Source of the DNA: Mesorhizobium sp.
GTDB taxonomy: Bacteria; Pseudomonadota; Alphaproteobacteria; Rhizobiales; Rhizobiaceae
Reading direction: 5' to 3'
Assembly (NCBI GenBank): GCA_004017535.1
Contig: SAJS01000005.1
Span: 124,001 to 188,000 of the forward strand
Length of the DNA stretch: 64,000 nucleotides
The notes under the pieces are model-generated. The model saw only the letters and a program-made list of their open reading frames with translations, had not been told where the DNA came from and searched no databases. The translations under genes were made by a program, and so were the position numbers. Of this stretch, positions 25,875 to 32,684 are shown piece by piece; position 1 is the first letter of the stretch, and every line of letters begins with the position of its first letter.

Positions 25875-26312
25875 ATGACGGACAGACAGGCGGCAATGCG
25901 GCTTTATCTGGCGGTCGGCTGCGGCGCGGCGATCGGCTCCCTGACCCGCTTCCTGTCGGGCTATGTGATCGTCTCGCTGCTCGGCCTGAACGCTCTATGG
26001 TCGACCGCTTTCGTCAACGTCGTCGGCTCCTGGGTCATCATGGCCTTTGCCACGCTGACCGGACCGGACGGGCGCATGATGGTCGGACCAGCCAGCCGCA
26101 ACTTCGTCATGGCCGGCTTCTGCGGCGGCCTCACCACGTTTTCGGCGATGAGCCTCGACACCTTCATCCTGCTGTTCGAGGGCGACTTGCCGCTGGCCGC
26201 GACCTATCTCATCAGTGTGATCGGGCTGTCGCTCGCCGCGGCGTGGCTGGGTTATCTCATGGCATCCAGGCTCAACCGCTTGCCGAAAGGCAGTCAGGCA
26301 ACAGGTAGCTAG
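25875..26312 (+). CDS. crcB2: Fluoride channel CrcB/Fluc, subunit 2
   Basis: A 145-residue CrcB paralogue: [17 protein letters not shown] in TM1, [19 protein letters not shown] in TM2, and [18 protein letters not shown] in TM3. Sequence divergence from crcB1 is what is expected for obligate heterodimeric Fluc pairs. An ATG at residue 8 is an alternative start. The stop TAG is formed by the first bases of repeat family A, so the last residues (QATGS) may differ from relatives. Confidence 0.92.
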   Translation: MTDRQAAMRLYLAVGCGAAIGSLTRFLSGYVIVSLLGLNALWSTAFVNVVGSWVIMAFATLTGPDGRMMVGPASRNFVMAGFCGGLTTFSAMSLDTFILLFEGDLPLAATYLISVIGLSLAAAWLGYLMASRLNRLPKGSQATGS

Positions 26313-26413
26313 AGCAATTCCAGGAAAAGTGTGAGCAGTTTTCCGTCCGGAATTGCGTCAAAACAAAGAGATAGAGCGGTTCGCCGTTTCTGTGAAACGG
26401 TGAAACGCTCTAG
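26310..26413. repeat. Palindromic repeat family A (full copy)
   Basis: It begins TAGAGCAATTCC and ends AAACGCTCTAG, about 104 bp, with two successive hairpins: GCAATTCC/GGAATTGC, then GAGCGGTTCGCCGTTTC / GTGAAACGCTC-type pairings. It lies between crcB2 and the DUF190 gene and would be transcribed with them if they form an operon. Confidence 0.88.
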
Positions 26414-26423
26414 GGAGGAAAAC

Positions 26424-26768
26424 ATGGAACTTCCCGCGCAATGCGCGCTGCTCAGGATCTTCTTCGGCGAGGACGACAGGGCGGCCGACGGCAAGCCGCT
26501 GCACGAGGCGATCGTCATCAAGGCGCGCGAAGCCGGCATGGCCGGCGCCACGGTGCTGAGAGGTCCGCTCGGCTTCGGCCGCTCCAGCGTGCTCCACACC
26601 GCCAAGATCCTGCGCCTGTCGCAGGATCTGCCCATCGTCGTCGAGATCGTCGACGCGCCGGAGAAGATCGATGCGCTGATCCCTGCGATCAAGGCGCTGA
26701 CGAGTGAGAAGAGCTGCCTGATTACCAGGGAGAAGGTCGAGGTCATCCGCTACGGCAACGGAGACTGA
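26424..26768 (+). CDS. DUF190 domain protein
   Basis: A 114-residue PII-like-fold protein: CALLRIFFGEDDRAADGKPLHEAIVIKAREAGMAGATVLRGPLGFG, then ILRLSQDLPIVVEIVDAPEKI and a final strand LITREKVEVIRYG. DUF190 genes often sit beside crcB genes and have been suggested to influence ion transport, but no mechanism is established. The start at 26424 has GGGAGGAAAA upstream. Whether it shares the riboswitch transcript depends on the intervening repeat hairpins. Confidence 0.88.
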   Translation: MELPAQCALLRIFFGEDDRAADGKPLHEAIVIKAREAGMAGATVLRGPLGFGRSSVLHTAKILRLSQDLPIVVEIVDAPEKIDALIPAIKALTSEKSCLITREKVEVIRYGNGD

Positions 26769-26773
26769 TCCCC

Positions 26774-26880
26774 AAAGCATGTCTCCCGAAAGTGGGAACC
26801 GGTTTCGGGATAAAGACATGCGCAAAAACCAAAAACCTAAAGCGCACGGAGCGAATCCGAAGGACGGCGACGCGCTTTAG
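26774..26880. repeat. Palindromic repeat family B
   Basis: Bipartite: GCATGTC-TCCCGAAA ... TTTCGGG ... GACATGC forms hairpin one, and TAAAGCGC ... GCGCTTTAG forms hairpin two, about 107 bp in all. Other copies are at 27843-27947, 31690-31796, 39910-40012 (second half replaced) and 60088-60139 (internally deleted). Confidence 0.9.
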
Positions 26881-26890
26881 GAACCCTCGA

Positions 26891-27097
26891 TCAGCGGTAG
26901 CGAAGACGACGGCCGATCGTATCCTCGTCGAAAATGCCGGCGGAAAACAGCTTCATGGCTTCGATCGCCAGGTCCGAGGCCTCGGAACTGCCGCGGGCAA
27001 TGCCTCGCTCCACGCAGACCTGATCATAGATGCGCTTCAGCAGGACAAGATCGTCCGGATAGGCAACGCCGCTCTTGGAAATATGGGGACCAATCAT
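26891..27097 (-). CDS. Small conserved cytoplasmic protein
   Basis: A 68-residue hydrophilic protein (MIGPHISKSGVAYPDDL ... DTIGRRLRYR), predicted helical with no membrane segment. The start at 27097 has GGAGG five bases upstream, which is strong support. Similar short proteins beginning near a YPDDL motif occur in rhizobia as I recall, with no known role. It lies downstream of ndk on the same strand, beyond a terminator. Confidence 0.7.
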   Translation of the reverse strand: MIGPHISKSGVAYPDDLVLLKRIYDQVCVERGIARGSSEASDLAIEAMKLFSAGIFDEDTIGRRLRYR

Positions 27098-27212
27098 CGC
27101 GTCCTCCGTTGTGGTACGGAAGCGCGACAGAGGTTCGCGGGGGCGGGTGAACCCTCTATCGCTAGAGCTGGCTACCATAGGTTGATCTGCCCACGGCGCA
27201 TTTACCCATGTT

Positions 27213-27245
27213 AAAAAGGCAGCCCAAAGGGCCGCCTTTGTTTTC
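27213..27245 (-). terminator. Terminator of ndk
   Basis: On the minus strand GGCGGCCC-TTT-GGGCTGCC is followed by TTTTT. The plus strand also ends in TTTGTTTT, so it may act in both directions. It lies about 60 bp after the ndk stop. Confidence 0.82.
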
Positions 27246-27303
27246 GGCAGATTTCAGAGCGATTCCACGAAGCGGTTTTCCGTTCGGGATCGTGTCAGAT
27301 AGA

Positions 27304-27726
27304 TCAGCCGACGATCTCGGTGTCCGAGAACCAGTACTTGATCTCCTGCGCGGCTGTCTCCGGCGCGTCGGAGCCGTGCACCGAGTTCTCGCCGATCGAC
27401 AGCGCATGCACCTTGCGGATGGTGCCTTCGGCGGCGTTTGCCGGGTTGGTGGCGCCCATCACTTCGCGATTCCGGGCGATGGCGTTCTCGCCTTCCAGCA
27501 CCTGCACGATTGTCGGCGCCGACGACATGAATTCTACCAGCTCGCCGAAGAACGGACGATCCTTGTGGACGGCGTAGAAACCTTCGGCCTCGCGGCGGCT
27601 CATCCACACGCGGCGCGATGCGACGACGCGCAGGCCGGCGTCTTCCAGCATCTTGGTGATGGCGCCCGTCAGGTTGCGCCTGGTCGCGTCCGGCTTGATC
27701 ATGGAGAAGGTGCGTTCGATCGCCAT
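27304..27726 (-). CDS. ndk: Nucleoside diphosphate kinase
   Basis: A 140-residue enzyme that transfers the gamma-phosphate between nucleoside di- and triphosphates. It has the family N-terminus [12 protein letters not shown], the nucleotide-binding [29 protein letters not shown], and the active-site His in [13 protein letters not shown] (near residue 117). Length is exactly that of bacterial Ndk. The start at 27726 removes a spurious N-terminal extension and has AAGGACG upstream. Confidence 0.97.
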   Translation of the reverse strand: MAIERTFSMIKPDATRRNLTGAITKMLEDAGLRVVASRRVWMSRREAEGFYAVHKDRPFFGELVEFMSSAPTIVQVLEGENAIARNREVMGATNPANAAEGTIRKVHALSIGENSVHGSDAPETAAQEIKYWFSDTEIVG

Positions 27727-27842
27727 TGGGTCGTCCTTGTTCTCGGGAATGGAAATTGGAGTGGCGGGCTCTATACAAGCCGCCCGGCAGCTTGCCAAGG
27801 GGAGGCGGCTTCTGGTCAAGGCGGGCGCTTTGCGGGATAATT

Positions 27843-27947
27843 AAAGCATGTCTCCCAAAAGTGGGAACCGGTTTCGGCATAAGACATGCGTACAATCTAA
27901 AACCTAAAGCGCATGGAGCGAACCTGAAAGATCGCGACGCGCTTTAG
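27843..27947. repeat. Palindromic repeat family B
   Basis: Same two-hairpin structure as 26774-26880, with TCCCAAAAGTGGGA in the first stem, ending GCGCTTTAG. It lies between ndk and a small membrane protein gene, about 115 bp upstream of the ndk start. Confidence 0.88.
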
Positions 27948-28007
27948 ACGGCTGCATGCGTTTCGGGCGCTTGCTCCCGAACGCTCGCGGCGGCGGAGCC
28001 GGAGGCG

Positions 28008-28214
28008 ATGAACTGGCCTTATCTCAGACGCGGCGACATTGTGGGAATCGTATTCATGGCGCTCATATGCGCCGTGATCGCCGTCTTCCTGCTGATCCTG
28101 CCGCCGCGGGATCACAATTTCGGCTTCGGCCCGGAATGGCAATGTACGCGCATGGGTGAAGGCGATCCGATCTGCGTCAAATTGATCGACAAGGACGCGC
28201 TCAAGCGGAATTAA
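28008..28214 (+). CDS. Small single-pass membrane protein
   Basis: A 68-residue protein: a short N-terminus (NWPYLRRGDIVG), one transmembrane helix (IVFMALICAVIAVFLLILPP) and a ~35-residue domain with two cysteines (WQCTRMGEGDPICVKLIDKD). The Cys pair suggests a disulphide outside the cytoplasm. It has GGAGGCG just before the ATG. The family is not recognised. It is convergent with a DUF1905 gene, overlapping by 4 bp. Confidence 0.65.
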   Translation: MNWPYLRRGDIVGIVFMALICAVIAVFLLILPPRDHNFGFGPEWQCTRMGEGDPICVKLIDKDALKRN

Positions 28215-28528
28215 AGCGCGATCTCAATGGTCACGATCGGCGCGTCTCCGGCCTTCAGTCTCTCACTTTGCCGCACCGACGCCTTGACCGGCAACAGCAG
28301 GCTGCCCGTCGTCTTGTCGGGAAAAAGCGAAGTGGTCCATTTTGTCTTGCCGATGACAGCCGTCACACCAAGCGAGCCCCAGGGGCGCGCCAGCCCCGCC
28401 ATCGCCGCCTTGATCCGCGCCGCAACATCCGTCGGCAGCGTGATGAAATGCCAGCCGCCCTTGCCGGGGTAGACCCAGATCCCGCCCTGCATCTCATAAC
28501 GCAGCATGGCAATTCCGACGGCCGTCAT
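28211..28528 (-). CDS. DUF1905 domain protein
   Basis: A 105-residue beta-barrel-like protein: GGIWVYPGKGGWHFITLPTDVAARI, then WGSLGVTAVIGKTKWTTSLFPDKTTGSLLLPVKASVRQSERL, matching DUF1905 (fluoride-barrel-like fold, function unknown). The ATG at 28528 overlaps the stop of the GST gene as ATGA, so the two are coupled; an internal ATG at 28507 is the alternative. Confidence 0.85.
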   Translation of the reverse strand: MTAVGIAMLRYEMQGGIWVYPGKGGWHFITLPTDVAARIKAAMAGLARPWGSLGVTAVIGKTKWTTSLFPDKTTGSLLLPVKASVRQSERLKAGDAPIVTIEIAL

Positions 28529-29217
28529 GCCGCCGCCGCGACCTGCCGTCCGATACCGCCATGCAGGTCGAGGCAGCGCTCGAACCAGCGGGCGATGCTG
28601 TCGCCGTCGTCTAGCAACTGGAAAGGCGAGGCAATGCGCCCCCATTGCAGCGCCCCGAACACGATGTAGTCGGCAAACAGCGGCGCCTCGCCGCCGATGA
28701 AAGGCTGGTAGGTGAGCGTCGAGCGCAGCGGTTCCAGCGCGGCGCGGAAAGCCGCGAGTCCGGCGTCGCGGTTGGCCACGACCTCTTCCAGCCGCTTGCC
28801 GTAGCGCTGCTCGCGGCTGTCGCGGAAATAGGCGGCCTTGGGCTCGTCTTGCATGTCATGCAGATCGGTCAGCGCCACCGTCGCGACGTAGGGATGGATG
28901 GTGAATTGCGACCAGCGCTCGATGAAGCGCGCCAGCGCCTTGCCGCCATCGCCGCCGAATAGCGTGGGCCGATCCGGATAGGCTTCGTCGAGATAGAGCG
29001 CGATGGCGAAGGAATCGGCCACCACGCGCTCGCCGTCGCGGATCACCGGCACCGTCTTCGACAAGCCGCTCTCGACTTTCGGCACATCGAGGAAGCGCGT
29101 CGGCACCTTGGTGACGGCGAGCCCCTTATGCGCCAGCGCCATCTTGGTCTTCCAGCAATGCGGGCTGAACGGGCGGCCGACGTCATGGCCGACGAGGTCG
29201 TAAAGCAGAATGGTCAT
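28525..29217 (-). CDS. Glutathione S-transferase family protein (beta-etherase/FzlA-like form)
   Basis: A 230-residue protein. Its N-terminal thioredoxin domain is DLVGHDVGRPFSPHCWKTKMALAHKG followed by KTVPVIRDGERVVADSFAIALYLDE, and the C-terminal helical domain is YQPFIGGEAPLFADYIVFGALQW. The SPHCWKTKM segment is like LigE/LigF-type GSTs. The substrate is unknown. It is cotranscribed with DUF1905 and divergent from a DinB gene 55 bp away. Confidence 0.87.
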   Translation of the reverse strand: MTILLYDLVGHDVGRPFSPHCWKTKMALAHKGLAVTKVPTRFLDVPKVESGLSKTVPVIRDGERVVADSFAIALYLDEAYPDRPTLFGGDGGKALARFIERWSQFTIHPYVATVALTDLHDMQDEPKAAYFRDSREQRYGKRLEEVVANRDAGLAAFRAALEPLRSTLTYQPFIGGEAPLFADYIVFGALQWGRIASPFQLLDDGDSIARWFERCLDLHGGIGRQVAAAA

Positions 29218-29272
29218 TGGCGGGTCCGTTGCTGCGGGTTACGTAGAGCCAGAATTCGTGGCGAACCGGTGG

Positions 29273-29788
29273 ATGATGAAACAGCATTTCATGATGTTTG
29301 CGGCCTATAATCAATGGGCCAACCAGCGTCTCTACGATGCCGCGGCCCACCTCAGCGACGAGGAATTCAACCGCGACACCGGCGCCTTCTTCGGCTCGAT
29401 GATGGGAACGCTCAATCATATCCTGACTGCCGATCGCATCTGGATGAAGCGCTTCACCGGCGAGGGACAGGCACCGTCTTCCCTTGACGCCATTCTTTAC
29501 AAGGCGCTGCCACCCTTGCACAGCGCGCGCGAGGCGGAGGACAAGCGGATCATCGACTGGGTCGGCGGCATGAGCGAAAAGGCGCTCGCCGGCCGCTTCT
29601 CCTATATGACCCTCTCCGACATGCGAACTGTCTCGCAACGCGTGGCACCCGCGCTCAGCCATTTCTTCAACCACCAGACCCATCATCGCGGCCAGGCGCA
29701 CATGGTGCTGACCGTGCTCGGCCGCCCCTCGGTGCCGCTCGATCTGGCGCTGTTCCAGCGCTCCGAGGAAGGTCGCGCCTATGCCTGA
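29273..29788 (+). CDS. DinB family protein
   Basis: A 171-residue DinB/YfiT-like four-helix protein: MMFAAYNQWANQRLYDAAAHLSDEEF, TLNHILTADRIWMKRF (first His), and HFFNHQTHHRGQAHMVL (the His cluster of the metal site). The double ATG at 29273/29276 fits the family start; an earlier in-frame start would run into the promoter of the divergent GST gene. The role is unknown; bacillithiol-type transferases are relatives. Confidence 0.87.
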   Translation: MMKQHFMMFAAYNQWANQRLYDAAAHLSDEEFNRDTGAFFGSMMGTLNHILTADRIWMKRFTGEGQAPSSLDAILYKALPPLHSAREAEDKRIIDWVGGMSEKALAGRFSYMTLSDMRTVSQRVAPALSHFFNHQTHHRGQAHMVLTVLGRPSVPLDLALFQRSEEGRAYA

Positions 29789-30059
29789 AGCGCTCTAGCC
29801 GGGAACGCCTACAGCGAGTTGCTCAGCAATAGCTGGGAAAACGGCCCGAGGGAAGAATGGTGCGAGGCATTTTAAGAAAAATCTAATACACTTTAGACGG
29901 CAGATAACAGCAACCGCAAACCAAACCTCATTCTTGCGAACGAGCCGGCGAAACCGGACGAAATCTCACGCGTAACTCTTCCGTGTATTCAGCAGCAGTA
30001 TGCAGGCAATGCTTGCATGCCGCAGTGCTGAGTGAGTTGTAACTGAAAAGGAGAGTGTT

Positions 30060-30635
30060 ATGCGCAATATTGTTGGGAAAGCCGCCGCTACTCTGACACT
30101 TGGCACGATTATGGCCGTTCTGGCCATGCCTGCGAATGCGGCAAGCATTGGCGTCGGCGCAGGCGCATCTGTTGGGGGCTCTGGCGGCGTCAACGCTGGC
30201 GTCGGAGCGTCGGTAGATGGCACCGGAGGCGTCAATGCCGGTGTTGGCGCTTCGGTTGGCGGGACGAACGGCGTGAACGCCGGCGCGGCTGCATCGGCGG
30301 GCGGAACGAGCGGTGTCGACGCTAGCGCCACAGCGTCGATCGGCGGCCCCAATGGCATCGACGCGAATCTTGGCGCCAATGTCGGCGACATCGCCAACGC
30401 GACCCTTGGCCTCGGCACCGGTGATGAGGCCGGCGTCGGCGTCGGAAGGCTCTCGACCCTGAGCGCACCGAACACTGTTGGGACTCCGGATGCTGTCGCC
30501 ATGAAGAGTGCGGTGGCTGAGATGTCCGGCACGAAATTGACCCGGATGAAGAAACGTTGCGCCGACGTGCTCTCCAGCGAAGGCACCTATGACGCTGATC
30601 TCAGGACGCTCTGCCTGATGATTTCGCGTCGCTGA
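30060..30635 (+). CDS. Secreted protein with six 14-residue Gly/Ala repeats
   Basis: A 191-residue protein. Residues 1-27 are a signal peptide (ending PANA). Residues 36-119 are six consecutive 14-residue units with consensus ASVGGTxGVNAGVG; the last is degenerate. A C-terminal domain (residues ~145-191; KLTRMKKRCADVLSSEGTY ... RTLCLMISRR) has two cysteines. The repeats alternate small and aliphatic residues and could form a solenoid or an extended Gly-rich fibre outside the cytoplasm. Related C-termini are recalled from rhizobial hypothetical proteins. GGAG lies six bases before the ATG. Confidence 0.82.
   Translation: MRNIVGKAAATLTLGTIMAVLAMPANAASIGVGAGASVGGSGGVNAGVGASVDGTGGVNAGVGASVGGTNGVNAGAAASAGGTSGVDASATASIGGPNGIDANLGANVGDIANATLGLGTGDEAGVGVGRLSTLSAPNTVGTPDAVAMKSAVAEMSGTKLTRMKKRCADVLSSEGTYDADLRTLCLMISRR
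30165..30374 (+). repeat. Five in-frame 42-bp repeats (sixth degenerate to 30416)
   Basis: Each 42-bp unit encodes one 14-residue repeat of the secreted protein. Units 1-3 are most alike at the DNA level; units 4-5 have drifted, suggesting amplification from the 5' side. Confidence 0.8.
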
Positions 30636-30759
30636 GATATGCTGCAAGACAGCTTGGTCGGGAGTGCCGGACCGGCCGTGAGGCTCTGCGGCATCTCCTA
30701 CCGCATCGCCGCCATGGCTGGCGGCGCGTTGACGAGAACCCTCGGCCAGTCGGAAAACT

Positions 30760-30784
30760 GCCGCCTTTGGCGGCGGGCTTTCTG
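30760..30784 (+). terminator. Possible terminator after the repeat-protein gene
   Basis: A perfect 6-bp stem GCCGCC-TTT-GGCGGC followed by GGGCTTTCT. It is about 125 bp after the gene stop. The T tract is poor. Confidence 0.4.
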
Positions 30785-30905
30785 CTTGCCTGCCGTCACG
30801 GGAGGTCCCGACGGCCTGTTAACCACACCTGCATTGAAGCTAATATGTTAGGACTTCCTTTGCGCTCGCGCTCCACAATAAGCCGGTAGCAGTGGGAGCA
30901 ACGGC

Positions 30906-31691
30906 ATGCGCATCGATTTGTCCCCGACAAGCTGGGGCAGGGTCGTGGTGGTCACCGCCGCCGGCACAGCCTTTTTCATTGCCGTCGCCTTCTCCGTCGA
31001 TTCCTTCAATTTTCCCTCGCTGTCGCCGCAGGCGCTGCTCTGGGCGAAACTCACGGATCTTTTCCTGCCGCTTGTCCTCGGCGGCTCCTTTCTGTTCTTC
31101 CTGATGTGGAAGATACGCCAGCTGGCAATCACGCAAAAGGAGCTCAGCGTCATCGCCGCGACCGACAGCTTGACCGCGGTCTTCAACCGCGGCGCTTTCT
31201 CGATGCTGGTCGAGGCCTATCTCGACCAGGCACGCAACCAGACTGTCGCCGACGCCGGCGCGCTGCTGATCGTCGATGCCGACCATTTCAAGTCGATCAA
31301 TGACCGCCTGGGCCACGACTGCGGCGACCAGGCGCTGAGGTTGATCGCCGCGACGATCAAGGGGCAACTGCATGGCGCCGACATCGTCGGACGCATCGGC
31401 GGCGAGGAATTCGCGGTCTTCCTGCCCGGCGCCGATGCCACACGTTCCTTCTTGGTCGCCGAATCCATCAGGCGTCGCATTCGCGAGGCCGAGTTTGCCC
31501 CCGACGGGCGGCCCTGGCCGCTTTCCGTGAGCATCGGCGGCATCGCTTTCAGCGGCCCGACCACCTACCACGACATGTTCCAGGTCGCCGACCGCCATCT
31601 TTACAAGGCCAAGTCCAACGGCCGCGACCAGGTGAGCTTCGAGAGCCGGCGCAGCGGGACGGCTGGCAATGCCGGCGGCACCATGCACTAA
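30906..31691 (+). CDS. Diguanylate cyclase with membrane anchor
   Basis: A 261-residue protein. Two transmembrane helices (VVVVTAAGTAFFIAVAF and LFLPLVLGGSFLFFLMW) are followed by a short linker helix and a GGDEF domain: ATDSLTAVFNRGAF, DADHFKSINDRLGHDCGD, and an active-site GGEEF near residue 164. Catalytic residues for making c-di-GMP from two GTP are present. The inhibitory-site RxxD is changed to HGAD, so product inhibition at that site is probably weak. The stop TAA is formed by the first bases of a family B repeat. Confidence 0.93.
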   Translation: MRIDLSPTSWGRVVVVTAAGTAFFIAVAFSVDSFNFPSLSPQALLWAKLTDLFLPLVLGGSFLFFLMWKIRQLAITQKELSVIAATDSLTAVFNRGAFSMLVEAYLDQARNQTVADAGALLIVDADHFKSINDRLGHDCGDQALRLIAATIKGQLHGADIVGRIGGEEFAVFLPGADATRSFLVAESIRRRIREAEFAPDGRPWPLSVSIGGIAFSGPTTYHDMFQVADRHLYKAKSNGRDQVSFESRRSGTAGNAGGTMH

Positions 31692-31796
31692 AGCATGTCT
31701 CCCGAAAGTGGGAATCGGTTTCGGGATAAAGACATGCGTAAAATCAAAAATCTAAAGCGCATGGAGCGAATCTGAAAGATCGCGACGCGCTTTAGG
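31690..31796. repeat. Palindromic repeat family B
   Basis: Full two-hairpin copy (AAAGCATGTCTCCCGAAA ... GCGCTTTAG), starting at the stop codon of the diguanylate cyclase gene. Confidence 0.9.
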
Positions 31797-31878
31797 CGTC
31801 CCTTGGCGCCATCAAATGGTCCGTTCATCCTTTAGCGGCTAGTGTCGGCGGCTGGCCTCAGCCGATCCGCGAGCGACA

Positions 31879-32147
31879 GTGTTCGATCTCATCGACTTCA
31901 AGGCGGTGCTGATCATCGCCCTCATCTTCACCCCGCTGGAGCAGCTCCTGCCGCTCGAGGCTCTGCTCACCGCCGACATCGGCTTCTATCTTGCCCATCG
32001 CGCCTTCCGCGCGGTGCCGTTCCTGTGGCGCTTCCAGCCATCCACCACTCGATCGAGGAGATGGACTGGCTGGCTGCGCGCCGCGTGCACCCGGTGGACC
32101 AGATCCTGACCAGGCCGAAGCCTCAGCCGCCGGCAAACCCGGAATAA
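31879..32147 (+). pseudogene. Decayed sterol desaturase / fatty acid hydroxylase family gene
   Basis: The start reads FDLIDFKAVLIIALIFTPLEQLLPL (GTG start) and jumps directly to ADIGFYLAHRAFRAVPFLWRF, the second half of the family core, so a long internal part is missing. At about 32035-32038 one base is lost, after which the next frame reads AIHHSIEEMDWLAARRVHPVDQIL, the His-box region (HAIHHS) of these di-iron hydroxylases. The sequence then ends early. An internal deletion, a frameshift and a 3' truncation together mark it as non-functional. Confidence 0.82.
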
Positions 32148-32239
32148 CGGTAAGGAAAAGCCTCTCGTCAGGTGAACTGGCCCGGGGGCAGTTCATTGGC
32201 GGCGGGCCTGCCCGGGACGATGGTCGTTTGCCGTAAGGT

Positions 32240-32542
32240 TCAGGCGGCAAAGCCGCCATAGCCGCGCGCGACCGGCTTCACCGAAACGATCGGCTGGTCC
32301 GACGGCCACAGAATGCCGGCCGTCACCGCGAAGGTGATCAGCGCATCGCGCGCGGCCTCGGCCGAGATTTCTCCGCTCCGCGCGGCCTCGCAGGCTTTCA
32401 CCGCGGCGCCGTAGCTGATGCGCCGGCGCGACGGCGGAAACTCGGTCAGGAAGTCATGCATATCAAACAGCGAGGCGATCATGCGCTTGTGGCCGGCGCC
32501 GACGGTAAGGGCGACCGGGGTGAAGAACATTCTGTCGTACAT
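32240..32542 (-). CDS. DUF982 domain protein
   Basis: A 100-residue protein matching the rhizobial DUF982 family: FFTPVALTVGAGHKRMIASLFDMHDFLTEFPPSRR, then YGAAVKACEAARSGEISAEAARDALITFAVTAGIL. The function is unknown; many paralogues exist in rhizobial genomes. The ATG at 32542 removes an implausible Arg/Pro-rich extension. It lies 143 bp downstream of the helicase gene on the same strand. Confidence 0.87.
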   Translation of the reverse strand: MYDRMFFTPVALTVGAGHKRMIASLFDMHDFLTEFPPSRRRISYGAAVKACEAARSGEISAEAARDALITFAVTAGILWPSDQPIVSVKPVARGYGGFAA

Positions 32543-32684
32543 TGAGACCTCGTCTGTTGGCTGCGGAGGCGGCGGGCCTCCGGACGCCACACAACGCGGG
32601 CGTGCGGCGTGAGGTTCCGCGCACGCGGATTTTTCCGTCCTGGACCTGATCCGTCGCGTGAATCGGCAGGAGGGGACAGGCGGC

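Noticed and set aside
30639-30851. A 70-codon frame downstream of the repeat-protein gene
   Set aside because: It runs through a terminator-like hairpin, has no ribosome site and resembles no family.
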